Source: Chitinophaga filiformis
GTDB lineage: Bacteria > Bacteroidota > Bacteroidia > Chitinophagales > Chitinophagaceae
Reading direction: 5' to 3'
Assembly: GCF_023100805.1 (NCBI RefSeq)
Contig: NZ_CP095855.1
Span: 1,302,001 to 1,366,000 of the forward strand
Length of the DNA stretch: 64,000 bases
The translations under genes and the position numbers were made by a program. Shown one piece after another: positions 45,373-54,172 of the stretch (the stretch's first letter is position 1; each line of letters starts with the position of its first letter). A model generated the notes under the pieces. That model made no database searches. It worked only from the letters and a program-made list of their open reading frames with translations, and had not been told where the DNA came from.

Positions 45373-48300
45373 ATGCAGTTAAACGTTTTTAGTACTGATA
45401 ATCAGAAAAGTGGATTCCGCCTGCAATACCTGGAGGTATTCAACTGGGGTACATTTGATGAACATATACATAGTATCAAACCTAATGGTGAGACCAGCCT
45501 GCTGACAGGTGCAAATGGTAGCGGTAAGACCACTTTCATTGATGCGCTGCTCACGTTGATGGTACCGGAAAAGAAATACCGTTTCTATAATCAGAGTAGT
45601 GGTAGTGAAAAGAAGGGCGACAGAACTGAGGATTCATATGTAATGGGTGGATATGGCATGGTCAATAACGAAGCGACCGGCATAACTAAAACCCTTTACC
45701 TGAGAGAGAACAAGGAAGAGGCTTACAGCATCCTGCTGGCCAACTTTGCAAATGAAGCTGACCAGGCAGTGACACTCTTTCAGGTGAGGTACTTTGTGAA
45801 CGGAGATATGCGTAAGATCTTCGGTGTGGCCCACCGCGCGATGCATATCGCTGACGACTTCAGCCCCTTTGACCTGGGTGGTAACTGGAGACGTCGCATT
45901 GACCAGTTGTACAACAAGGGCGGTCGCCGGCAGGTAGAATGGTTCGACGCTGCCAGCAAATATGCACAACGCATGGTGGATGCCCTGGGTATGCAAAGTA
46001 TACAGGCATTACAGCTGTTCAACCAGACGGTAGGTATCAAGGTATTGGGTAACCTGGATGACTTCATCCGCACCAATATGCTGGAACCGCGCAATATGGA
46101 AGAACAGTTCCAGGAATTGAAGAAACACCTGACAACCCTGCTGGATGCCCAGCGTAATATAGAAAAAGCAGAGGAGCAGATCCGCCTGCTGGAGCCTGTT
46201 AAGGAACATTATGAGAACTTCTCTTCTTATCAGACCACTATCACCCAGCTGAAACAGGAGCTGAACACCGCTACCATCTGGAACAGCTTTACGCGGAATC
46301 AACTCCTGACCCAGGCCTTGTTTGAACGCAGGCAGGAAGTGCAGAGCCTTCTTAAAAAAATAGAGGAAGCAAAGATCAATATGGCCGACTTGCTGGAACA
46401 GGAACGTACTACCCTGAACCTGCTGGAACAGAATAAGGCCGGACAACGCCTGCAGCAACTGGAGAAAGAGATCCAGGACCTGGAGAAAAAGCGCGTAGAA
46501 ACAGAAGAGAACCTGAAAGAATTTTCCGCCTGGTGCGACACTTTGCACCTGAAGGAAAATGACATGAACGATGAAGCAACCTATCAGCGGATATTGAAGG
46601 AAGTGCATCGTAGCTCCCTGAAACTGGAAACAGAACAGCGTCTCAACGAGGAGGACGAATACAGTGCCAAAAGAGTAAAAGAACGTGCAGAGAGTGAAAA
46701 AGAAACCCTGGAGAAGGAGATAGAGATGTTGCACCAATCACGCAATAACATTCCTTCCCATCTGGTAGCACTACGCAAAGAGATCTGTAACAACCTGAAG
46801 ATTGATGTCGGTGAGATATTATTTGCCGGGGAGCTGATCCAGGTAAAAGCAGAGGAGATTGAATGGCAACCTGCGCTGGAAAAATTACTGCATTCCTTCT
46901 CACTGCGTTTGCTGGTGCCGGAGAAACATTACAAGAAGGTAACGTCTTACGTAAACAATAACAACCTGCGTACGCGCCTGATCTATTATCAGATCAAGGA
47001 GTCTGCATTGACGCTGTATCCTGAGGATGATACAGTATATCACAAACTTGATTTCCATCCCGATCATAAATTAAGTCCCTGGGTTCAACAGCAGATCATC
47101 CAGCAGTTCAGCTACGTATGTGTGAATGATGAGAAAGCACTGCAACGTCATGAAATGGCGATTACGGTGGAGGGCCTGATCAAGAACCGCGACAGGCACG
47201 AAAAGGATGACAGGAGCGGCAGTAATGATGCTTCCCGTTATGTGATGGGCTGGAACAACGAGCGTAAGAAAGATGCGCTGATATCCAAAAGAAATAAACT
47301 GAATGAGGCGATCATCTCATCGAATGAGATCCTGCAGACCTGTAAGTCAAGGTCTGGTCGTTTGCAAAAGCAATTCTATGCAATAGGACGCCTGAAAGAA
47401 CACAAAGGGTTTGACGAGATCAATGTTGCGAAGATCCAGAAAAGCATCCGTAAGGCGCAGGAGCAGATAGGTGCATTGACAGATGAAAACCAGGAACTGG
47501 ATGCACTGAAACAACAATTGCTGGATATCGAACGGCAGAAGGAAGATAACCAGGAAGCACAGGCGATGCTTATCAGGAATGAAGCGCTGGAGCAGCGTAA
47601 CATTGCAGATATGGAGGAAGAGCAGCAGGCCATGCAGCATCTGTTACAGCATATTACAGAAGCTGACAAGGATGAATTGCTGAACTTCCAGCAGCTGCAT
47701 AGTCACCTGTTAGGCAACGTGACGCTGGACAATATCGGCGCCATCTATAAGTCACTCCGCGAAAACAAGGAGCAGGACCTCAAACTGGCAGAAGATGCCC
47801 GTCATAAGGAAGAGGTGATGCTGAACAGAAGTATCAACCGTCTGAAGAGTCCATCTGCGGAAGTGATACAGAAGTTCCCTGACTGGATCGCCGATGTACA
47901 GGCCTTCTCTGATGATGCAACGCATGCTACAGAGTATATCGAGTGGCTGAATAAGCTGACCACCGATAACCTGCCGAGATTCAAGAAAGATTTCGAAAGT
48001 TATATCAACGTTACGATCACTTATAAGATCGGCGGACTGAATGAGGAAATGGAGAAGTGGGAACGTGATATTTCCAATACAATACAGAAACTGAATCATT
48101 CGCTGAGCGGTATTAATTTCAACCGTCTTCCGGATACATATATCCAGCTGGTGAAAAGGCCTGTTGCCTCCGGCTCTGAAGCCAGGGAATTTAAGGGGCG
48201 TTTGCTGGACGCTTTACCGCAGGCAGCCAACTGGCAGCAGAGTAGCTTTGAAGAGAAAGCACTGCATTTCCGTGAGAAGGTACAACCGCTTATCGCCGCA

Positions 48301-48774
48301 TTGGATGAGAGCGAGGCTTACCGTGCCCGCGTACTGGATGCCCGTAACTGGTTTGAGTTCTGGGCAGATGAGCGCTTTAGGGAAACGAATGAGTCCAAGA
48401 AGATATACCGACAGATGGGGCAGTTGTCCGGTGGTGAGAAAGCACAGCTGACCTACACTATTCTATGTAGCGCTATTGCTTACCAGTTCGGTATCACCCG
48501 CGAAGGGAAGAATGCGCGTAGCCTGCGCTTCATCGCAGTGGATGAAAGCTTTAGTAACCAGGATGAGGAAAAGGCAACTTACCTGATGGAGCTTTGTAAG
48601 CAGTTGCATCTGCAATTGCTGGTGGTAACGCCGAGCGACAAGATTCAGATCGTACAGCATTTCATTGCTCATGTACACCTGGTACAACGTGTGAACGGGC
48701 GTCATAGTGTGTTGTATAATATGACGGTGAAAGAGTTGCAGGATAAAATGGAAGATACCGGGGTGGTAGTCTGA
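45373..48774 (+). CDS. MksB / JetC-like SMC ATPase
   Basis: A 1133-residue SMC-like ATPase. The N-terminal head has Walker A GANGSGKTT (46-54); long coiled coils run about 260-480 and 640-840; a hinge-like insert around 470-560 contains FAGELIQVKAEEIEWQPALEKLLHSF, which resembles the JetC type rather than canonical MukB; the C-terminal head has the signature QLSGGEKAQLTYTIL (about 1017) and Walker B RFIAVDESF (D1057, E1058). Mks complexes compact or segregate DNA, and with a JetD nuclease they form the plasmid-restricting Wadjet system. Here no JetD gene follows: a terminator begins 21 bp after the stop. Confidence 0.9.
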   Translation: MQLNVFSTDNQKSGFRLQYLEVFNWGTFDEHIHSIKPNGETSLLTGANGSGKTTFIDALLTLMVPEKKYRFYNQSSGSEKKGDRTEDSYVMGGYGMVNNEATGITKTLYLRENKEEAYSILLANFANEADQAVTLFQVRYFVNGDMRKIFGVAHRAMHIADDFSPFDLGGNWRRRIDQLYNKGGRRQVEWFDAASKYAQRMVDALGMQSIQALQLFNQTVGIKVLGNLDDFIRTNMLEPRNMEEQFQELKKHLTTLLDAQRNIEKAEEQIRLLEPVKEHYENFSSYQTTITQLKQELNTATIWNSFTRNQLLTQALFERRQEVQSLLKKIEEAKINMADLLEQERTTLNLLEQNKAGQRLQQLEKEIQDLEKKRVETEENLKEFSAWCDTLHLKENDMNDEATYQRILKEVHRSSLKLETEQRLNEEDEYSAKRVKERAESEKETLEKEIEMLHQSRNNIPSHLVALRKEICNNLKIDVGEILFAGELIQVKAEEIEWQPALEKLLHSFSLRLLVPEKHYKKVTSYVNNNNLRTRLIYYQIKESALTLYPEDDTVYHKLDFHPDHKLSPWVQQQIIQQFSYVCVNDEKALQRHEMAITVEGLIKNRDRHEKDDRSGSNDASRYVMGWNNERKKDALISKRNKLNEAIISSNEILQTCKSRSGRLQKQFYAIGRLKEHKGFDEINVAKIQKSIRKAQEQIGALTDENQELDALKQQLLDIERQKEDNQEAQAMLIRNEALEQRNIADMEEEQQAMQHLLQHITEADKDELLNFQQLHSHLLGNVTLDNIGAIYKSLRENKEQDLKLAEDARHKEEVMLNRSINRLKSPSAEVIQKFPDWIADVQAFSDDATHATEYIEWLNKLTTDNLPRFKKDFESYINVTITYKIGGLNEEMEKWERDISNTIQKLNHSLSGINFNRLPDTYIQLVKRPVASGSEAREFKGRLLDALPQAANWQQSSFEEKALHFREKVQPLIAALDESEAYRARVLDARNWFEFWADERFRETNESKKIYRQMGQLSGGEKAQLTYTILCSAIAYQFGITREGKNARSLRFIAVDESFSNQDEEKATYLMELCKQLHLQLLVVTPSDKIQIVQHFIAHVHLVQRVNGRHSVLYNMTVKELQDKMEDTGVVV

Positions 48775-48795
48775 TATGTGCTCGCTATAAACATT

Positions 48796-48838
48796 AACTC
48801 CGTCAGCCATCCTTATTTAAAGGATTGCTGACGGAGTT
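48796..48838. terminator. Bidirectional terminator closing the MksFEB operon
   Basis: Stem AACTCCGTCAGC / GCTGACGGAGTT, extended inward by ATCC/GGAT-type pairing, followed by T7 on the plus strand. The convergent alcohol dehydrogenase gene ends at 48851, so both transcripts may stop here. Confidence 0.9.
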
Positions 48839-48850
48839 TTTTTATTCGCA

Positions 48851-50011
48851 TTAATAACTCATTTCCACAATCTTCTCAACATCATCTGGTGTTAATGCCT
48901 TTCTTTCACCTAAGCCGTTCCAGCCTCTTTCCGTGAACCTTTGAGAGATGATCTGAGCTGTTCCTTCATATGACCCGGTGTACTCAGACAGTCTTGTGCT
49001 GATATCGAGGGAGTGAAAGAATTCTTCTGTCATCTTTATGCCGGCAGTAGCCTGTTCTTCCAGGCTCATCGCTGTTACATTCCAGACACGTTCAGCATAT
49101 TGGGCCAGCTTCTCTTTTTTGCCATTAAAGTTGTAGCGGTAATGAGAAGGTGCAATAATAGCCAGGGTTCTGGCATGATCTATTCCGAACATAGCGGTCA
49201 ATTCATGCCCCATGGCATGTATCGCCCAATCGGTAGGTACTCCTTTCTGTATCAGGCCATTGAGGGCCATGGTACAGCTCCACATAAAATTGGCGGCAGC
49301 CTCATAATCAGCAGGATCTCTTATGATCCTGGGTGCCACCTCTATGAGCGTCTGCATGATACTTTCTGCGATCCTGTCCTGAAGCATAGCGCCGGCAGGG
49401 TAGGTCATGTACTGTTCCAGCACGTGTGTGAAAGCATCCGTAATACCATTGGCCAGCTGACGTTTCGGAATGGAGGCTACTACCTGTGGGTCGAGAATGG
49501 AGAATTGCGGAAATAGCCCCGGGCCTCCCATGGAGAATTTCTCCTGCGTCTCCTTCCTGCTGATCACGGCCCCGGAGTTCATTTCTGAACCTGTAGCCGG
49601 TAATGTAAGGACAGTACCAAATGGCAGTCCTTTTTTAGTGGAGATTCTTTGGGATAGTATATCCCATGGGCTGTCGCCTTCATAAAGGGCGGCAGATGAG
49701 AGGAATTTGACACCGTCAATAACAGAGCCGCCACCGACAGCCAGCATAAAGTCGATCTTTTCTTCTTTGATCACTTTGAGGGCTTTCAGTAATACCTCAT
49801 ATTCCGGATTGGCAGGAATACCGCTGAATTCCAGTACGGTAAATCCCTGTAAGGCATCTTTTACCTGATCATAAATACCATTCTGTTTAATACTGCCACC
49901 GCCATAAAGCATCAGTAGCTTTGCCCCGGCTGGAATTTCCTTGGGGAGATTGGCAATCTGTCCTTTGCCGAATAAGATCTTCGTTGGGTTCCTGAATTCA
50001 AAATTTAACAT
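48851..50011 (-). CDS. Iron-containing alcohol dehydrogenase (YqhD/BdhA-like)
   Basis: A 386-residue class III (iron-dependent) NAD(P)H dehydrogenase reducing aldehydes to alcohols. N-terminal FEFRNPTKILFGKGQIANLPKEIP, cofactor loop GGGSVIDGVKFLS, and metal ligands in GITDAFTHVLEQYMTYP and AIHAMGHELTAMFGIDHARTLAIIAPSHYRY (Asp and three His) are those of the YqhD/butanol dehydrogenase group. The ATG at 50011 gives the usual N-terminus; upstream extension to 50092 has no family support. Confidence 0.93.
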   Translation of the reverse strand: MLNFEFRNPTKILFGKGQIANLPKEIPAGAKLLMLYGGGSIKQNGIYDQVKDALQGFTVLEFSGIPANPEYEVLLKALKVIKEEKIDFMLAVGGGSVIDGVKFLSSAALYEGDSPWDILSQRISTKKGLPFGTVLTLPATGSEMNSGAVISRKETQEKFSMGGPGLFPQFSILDPQVVASIPKRQLANGITDAFTHVLEQYMTYPAGAMLQDRIAESIMQTLIEVAPRIIRDPADYEAAANFMWSCTMALNGLIQKGVPTDWAIHAMGHELTAMFGIDHARTLAIIAPSHYRYNFNGKKEKLAQYAERVWNVTAMSLEEQATAGIKMTEEFFHSLDISTRLSEYTGSYEGTAQIISQRFTERGWNGLGERKALTPDDVEKIVEMSY

Positions 50012-50165
50012 GTGGACGCTGTTTGTTAAGGTGTGTATATTGCTCTTCCTGATACAAAGTAAATGTAAAACTGTGTGCATTATGATTAACATGCTACTAT
50101 AATAAATAGTTGCAGATAGCTGGAAAAATCAGGGGTGCGTATGACATAATGGCGAAAATGCATGT

Positions 50166-50190
50166 TTGACAAGGTCAATTATGTATGTGG
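50166..50190 (+). repeat. Operator-like repeat, copy 1
   Basis: TTGAC-N4-TCAATTATGTAT, sharing 19 of 25 positions with copy 2 at 50242. The left part is itself an inverted repeat (TTGAC-AAG-GTCAA). Likely binding site of an unknown regulator. Confidence 0.6.
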
Positions 50191-50241
50191 CGTTAACGGG
50201 AGCATGTGTTATTATTGTTTGGTTATTAAGTTTATAAAATA

Positions 50242-50266
50242 TTGACTTAATCAATTATGTATATAG
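50242..50266 (+). repeat. Operator-like repeat, copy 2
   Basis: TTGAC-N4-TCAATTATGTAT, 76 bp after copy 1, about seven helical turns away and on the same face. The inverted core here is TTGA-CTTAA-TCAA. Confidence 0.6.
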
Positions 50267-50398
50267 AGACGTATTTGTTGATACTCGTCTTACAGAGATG
50301 CAGTTTTGGCAGTGTAAATACATGAATGATGTCCTGATTTTAGCAAAACTTTAGATTTAACAGTTCTATCTTGTGCATGAAAACAGGATATAAGGACT

Positions 50399-50761
50399 AT
50401 GATCAGAGCATATAAACTATATACAGGCGAAGACGGGCATTCTCATTTTGCAGTGGGTACAGTAACACACCGGGACGTGAATGAAGCAGATTCTATCATG
50501 TTCAACGAAACAGCACCCCATTCTACCTATGACTGGCATCCTGCACCGACTACTCAATATGTCATTACCCTATCCGGAACGTTGTTGTTTGAGACATACC
50601 TGGGGGAACAATTTACCCTAAGACCGGGAGAAATACTGATCGCTATGGATACCTATGGCACCGGGCATAAATGGGAGTTGATCGATGATGATCCCTGGAG
50701 AAGGGTGTATGTGACTTTTAAGGAAGGGGTGGATATCAATTTTGTGCCTGACGGCGAATGA
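50399..50761 (+). CDS. Small cupin-domain protein
   Basis: A 120-residue single cupin. HSTYDWHPAPTTQYVITLSGTLLFETYLGEQFTLRPGEILIAMDTYGTGHKWELID contains both cupin motifs with putative metal-binding histidines (H in YDWHPAP and in GTGHKW). AAGGA lies before the ATG. No signal peptide. Function is unknown; a role in aldehyde or sugar metabolism with the divergent alcohol dehydrogenase is only a guess from shared upstream repeats. It converges on the tandem array, ending 3 bp before its last gene. Confidence 0.85.
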   Translation: MIRAYKLYTGEDGHSHFAVGTVTHRDVNEADSIMFNETAPHSTYDWHPAPTTQYVITLSGTLLFETYLGEQFTLRPGEILIAMDTYGTGHKWELIDDDPWRRVYVTFKEGVDINFVPDGE

Positions 50762-50763
50762 TA

Positions 50764-51507
50764 TTAACGACTAAATAAGTGCCTTAATTTTAATCTGGCA
50801 AGTATTAGAAAGGAACGGCGATGGTAGGGAAGTATAATGGTTTCACCTGTGAACACATCTTGAACTTCTGATAGAGTAATACACAGTTCACTTGTATTTG
50901 AGAAGTTGTTTACAGGAACAGTGTATTCTGCGGTTTCATACCCTATCCCTGATGCCTGAACGCATATTTCTCCATGTGTTTTCCTTACATTTAATTTGAA
51001 GCTCCCATCACTTTCTGTAATCATGCCTGTCTTGGTTCCTTTGATCACTACTGATATGCCTGTAAGTGGGTTATTTTTTATGTCTAAAATTATTCCTCTG
51101 ATCAGATAAGACGAATCGCTTTTTTCAACAGGAGTTTTTTCGATGTGGATCACGGGACTACCCGACTCCTGTAACTGAATGGTCTCGTGCGTTGTTTGGG
51201 CAAAACCTTTCGTAGAAGTGAAAATGAATGTCGTCAATGGAGCTAATAGAAGGGCCGGCAGAAATCTTCTCCTGATAGGTTGAGTTGCTTCAAGTGAGCG
51301 GTTGAGCTGAGATGCGTAATAATGCCCACAGCTTTTACCAGGATGCGCTTTATGGTACTGAAGTATTTGCTCATCGCTCATTTGTGTAAAGTCTACTACA
51401 ACCTTTTGGCAGCTTTGACAAAACTTGCCTTTCTGCACAGGCAGCATATTGTTCCATGATTCATTACATGGCCTAGGTATGGATATTCCTGGTGAGGTAT
51501 TTTTCAT
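50764..51507 (-). CDS. Four-cysteine / carboxypeptidase-regulatory-like membrane protein, array member 6
   Basis: A 247-residue protein with three parts. First, an N-terminal domain with four cysteines (C14 in RPCNESW, C30 and C33 in KFCQSCQK, C60 in KSCGH) and the FTQMSDEQIL helix. Second, one membrane segment (about 80-102, FLPALLLAPLTTFIFTSTKGFA). Third, a carboxypeptidase-regulatory-like beta-sandwich (YLIRGIILDIKNNPLTGISVVIKGTKTGMITESDGSFKLNV), ending in a basic RLKLRHLFSR tail. The cysteine domain should lie in the cytoplasm and the sandwich outside, an anti-sigma-like topology. No function is known. It is the last gene of a six-member minus-strand array. Confidence 0.8.
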   Translation of the reverse strand: MKNTSPGISIPRPCNESWNNMLPVQKGKFCQSCQKVVVDFTQMSDEQILQYHKAHPGKSCGHYYASQLNRSLEATQPIRRRFLPALLLAPLTTFIFTSTKGFAQTTHETIQLQESGSPVIHIEKTPVEKSDSSYLIRGIILDIKNNPLTGISVVIKGTKTGMITESDGSFKLNVRKTHGEICVQASGIGYETAEYTVPVNNFSNTSELCITLSEVQDVFTGETIILPYHRRSFLILARLKLRHLFSR

Positions 51508-51538
51508 ACGAGCACTAACAATTTAGAAGATAGAATGT

Positions 51539-51793
51539 TTATTGGTCAATATTCTTTCTTCTATCAATGGGCATACTGAGCTCTTTGCTTAATTGTTCAG
51601 CATGAAAGCGTCCGCAAACTTCTTCACGTCTGTTCCTGGGGTATGAAATGATCTGCTGATCACTCATATTCGAGAAGTCAGTTACCGCCTTCTCGCAGTT
51701 TTAACAGAATCTGCCTTGCTCAGTAGGCGTCATGTCTGCCCATGTCTCATGGCAGGGTTGAGGAACAGATAATATGAGCGGCGCTTTTTTCAT
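51539..51793 (-). pseudogene. Truncated array member 5 with internal stop
   Basis: Translating 51793 to 51539 gives the array's N-terminal domain: SVPQPCHETW, MTPTEQGRFC, then a TAA where the paralogues have a Gln codon (CAA/CAG to TAA), then NCEKAVTDFSNMSDQQIISY and VCGRFHAEQLSKEL, ending NIDQ-stop. The membrane segment and beta-sandwich are missing, and the next member starts 32 bp later. A nonsense mutation plus deletion of the C-terminal two thirds has inactivated it. Confidence 0.88.
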
Positions 51794-51845
51794 ATTGGAA
51801 TAATTATCCTTGTGACAGATGTTCAGTAAATTCTTACGGTGAAGA

Positions 51846-52570
51846 TCAATGGAATAGATGTCTTACTTTGTATCTCAGCCGCTCCCATAATGTTATTCTT
51901 CTGAATTCTATTCCTCCTTTGTACTGTGGATGCATAGTAATACACAACATCGGTTCATGACTCGTATTAGGAATCCCCGCCAGAGGTAGAATAACTTCCT
52001 GTGTATAAAAACCGGGATATGATATGACCAACATGATAGTTTTCTCCTTGTAATCTGATGGGATCTCTAAGTCGAATCTTCCCGTAGTATCTGTACTAGT
52101 GCCTATTGTTGTTGTGTCTAATCTTACGCTGGTATACCAAATGGGATCACCTGCTTCATCAGTTATAATGCCTGTGATATGCGGTAAGGTATCTGGCTGC
52201 TGTTGGGGCTTTACTGCCACATCAGATTTTTCAGGCATTGTCTGCACTTGTGTCGCTTTACCATTGGCTTCTACAGATGGAATACTTACAGATAGTGCTG
52301 TTAACATTGAGCAATAGATACAAAGGGACGCTTACGTGTGTTATCAGATGAAATGAGTTGCCTGTTCAATTGCCCTTCCCGAAAGCTACCACAGATATTA
52401 CCTTTGCTTATGTTGATGAAAGAGATGATTTCGTGATCACTCATGTTTGAAAAATCAATTACCGTCTTCTGACAGCTTTGACAGAACCTGCCTTTGTCTG
52501 TCGGTGTCATTGCGTCCCATGATTCATGGCAGGGTGTAGGGATCGATAGTATCAGCGGAGTTGTTTTCAT
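51846..52570 (-). pseudogene. Frameshifted array member 4
   Basis: Frame 52570-52301 encodes the four-cysteine domain (TPCHESWDAMTPTDKGRFCQSCQ ... GNICG) and stops after SIAQC; frame 52307-51846 continues with MLTALSVSIPSVEA and the beta-sandwich (ITGIITDEAGDPIWYTSVRLDTTTIGTSTDTTGRFDLEIP), ending RLRYKVRHLFH. Paralogues read SIAAM through this point, so one base has been lost near 52308. The stop and the second ATG overlap (ATGTTAA), so reinitiation could still make both halves. Either a recent pseudogene, a split pair, or a sequencing error. Confidence 0.8.
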
Positions 52571-52609
52571 GGTTCGTCAAAGCTAAAGAATGGGTTTCAA
52601 AATACATCC

Positions 52610-53356
52610 TCAACGAAAAAGTTGGCCTGCTTTATATCTAAAACGTTGCCAAAAGTTAGGTTTTGATGTCAGCGAGGCTGCTTCTACCCTGGCAACTGCT
52701 CCCATGAATAAGGTTGGCGTTGGGCCTTTACGGATTTGCATTGGAAATTCTATATATGCTACATCATGGCCTGAAATAATGAAGTCCTTTGGAACATACT
52801 CACTGTGGTGTACTTCCAGCGTAAGCGGTTTGTCTTTGTAGTTCCCGGGAATTTGCAGCTCGAACTTCCCGGTGCTGTCTGTTAATGCATATACTTCTTG
52901 CCCCTTAAGTATGATGATTACTCCTGGAAGAGCAGATTTACTCGCACTGTCTATGACAATACCTTTTATAGGCAGCAAGGTATCCCTATGTTGAGGTGTT
53001 ATATCAGCTCGCTCAGGAGTTAACTGTATTTTCTCCGGGTTGCTTTTAGCCATGACTGATGGAATGGACACAGTCAATGCTGCAACCATGGCCGCTATTG
53101 GTGCTAAGACATTCTTTCTTTTATTGGCGGGCATGGCGAGCTCTCTGCTTAATTGTTCGGTGTGAAAGCGCCCGCAAATTTCTCCCTGCCTGTTCTTCAG
53201 GTAAGAGATGATCTGTTGATCACTCATGTTTGAAAAATCAGTTACTGTCTTCTGACAGTTTTGACAGAACCTGCCTTTGGCTGTCGGTGTCATTGCATCC
53301 CAGGATTCATGGCAGGGTGTAGGGATGGATATGATAATGGAAGATGGCTTTTTCAT
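52610..53356 (-). CDS. Four-cysteine / carboxypeptidase-regulatory-like membrane protein, array member 3
   Basis: A 248-residue intact paralogue: cysteines C15 (TPCHESW), C31 and C34 (RFCQNCQK) and C61 (EICGRFH), FSNMSDQQIISYL helix, membrane segment about 83-103 (VLAPIAAMVAALTVSIPSVMA), then the beta-sandwich (LLPIKGIVIDSASKSALPGVIIILKGQEVYALTDSTGKFELQIPGNYKDK) and the FRYKAGQLFR tail. H16 and H65 may add metal ligands but are not kept in all members. It starts 27 bp after member 2. Confidence 0.82.
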   Translation of the reverse strand: MKKPSSIIISIPTPCHESWDAMTPTAKGRFCQNCQKTVTDFSNMSDQQIISYLKNRQGEICGRFHTEQLSRELAMPANKRKNVLAPIAAMVAALTVSIPSVMAKSNPEKIQLTPERADITPQHRDTLLPIKGIVIDSASKSALPGVIIILKGQEVYALTDSTGKFELQIPGNYKDKPLTLEVHHSEYVPKDFIISGHDVAYIEFPMQIRKGPTPTLFMGAVARVEAASLTSKPNFWQRFRYKAGQLFR

Positions 53357-53383
53357 GTGATAGTTGTGAATTGTGAATAATTA

Positions 53384-54127
53384 TTAACTGAGAATAGCTC
53401 TCACTGTACCAGTGAATTTCTTCCATATGGAGAGCTCCTGTTTGTTATCAGTAATAAAGTGAATACCATATCCCCCCAATACGGTGGTGTCCTCTTTCAG
53501 CATTATATCAAGTGGTTTACTATTCTTCCGTAGTACTACCTTAACATGTTTCTTTGCATAACCGATAAAGCTGACCTCAAGTATCAGCACCTTTTCCTTG
53601 AAATCAGGAGGTATCCTTAGTTTGAAATTTCCTTCCTCATCAGTTACTGCCCCGACATTCCGATCTTTTATTTTTATAGTTGCACCCGGCAGCGGCAAGT
53701 GGTCCTTATCTGTTTTTATTACGCCTGAAATAAAGCCTACCGGATTCTCTGATGTAATGTCATATGTGGCCCGCTTTTGCTTACCATCTGCGGTTTGTTC
53801 TGTTTTAGCTGTGAAGACTGCGGCTTTTACAGAAGGTATCGCTATGCTCAGCGCAGCAACAACAGCAGCGATAGATACATAAGGTTTGTGGCGCTTTTCA
53901 GGAACCGGCGCATAAATCGCTCTGTTTAACTGGTCGGCAGTAAAACGCCCACAGGCACTGGCCTTTTTGCTCTTCAATAACTCAATGAGCTGAGCGTCGC
54001 TCAACGCAGAGAAGTCTGTCACTGTTTGCTGGCAATGCTGACAAAATCGTCCTTTGTCGACAGGATTCATCTCATTCCATAATTCGTGGCAGGGAGTGGT
54101 AATTGACAAAGTATAGGATGATTTCAT
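53384..54127 (-). CDS. Four-cysteine / carboxypeptidase-regulatory-like membrane protein, array member 2
   Basis: A 247-residue intact paralogue: C13 (TPCHELW), C29 and C32 (RFCQHCQQ), C59 (SACGRF), FSALSDAQLIELL helix, membrane segment about 83-101 (VSIAAVVAALSIAIPSVKA), beta-sandwich (FISGVIKTDKDHLPLPGATIKIKDRNVGAVTDEEGNFKLRIPPDFKEK). Cytoplasmic cysteine domain and external sandwich are inferred from the positive-inside rule. It starts 45 bp after the first array gene. Confidence 0.82.
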   Translation of the reverse strand: MKSSYTLSITTPCHELWNEMNPVDKGRFCQHCQQTVTDFSALSDAQLIELLKSKKASACGRFTADQLNRAIYAPVPEKRHKPYVSIAAVVAALSIAIPSVKAAVFTAKTEQTADGKQKRATYDITSENPVGFISGVIKTDKDHLPLPGATIKIKDRNVGAVTDEEGNFKLRIPPDFKEKVLILEVSFIGYAKKHVKVVLRKNSKPLDIMLKEDTTVLGGYGIHFITDNKQELSIWKKFTGTVRAILS

Positions 54128-54172
54128 TTATCTTAATTTTAGGAACACAACAACGATTATCTGGTGCTTAGT

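Larger units (their letters stand above)
50012..50398. other. Divergent regulatory region with two operator-like repeats
   Basis: About 390 bp between the divergent alcohol dehydrogenase and cupin genes, AT-rich, without a coding frame. It contains two similar 25-bp direct repeats (50166-50190 and 50242-50266), listed separately. Confidence 0.6.

Noticed and set aside
46009..46737. 242-codon minus-strand frame inside the MksB gene
   Set aside because: Leu/Phe/Gln-rich low-complexity product arising from antisense of a coiled coil.
48775..48850. Possible hidden JetD start after MksB
   Set aside because: Only a terminator fits in this 76-bp space, and the next gene is a convergent alcohol dehydrogenase.
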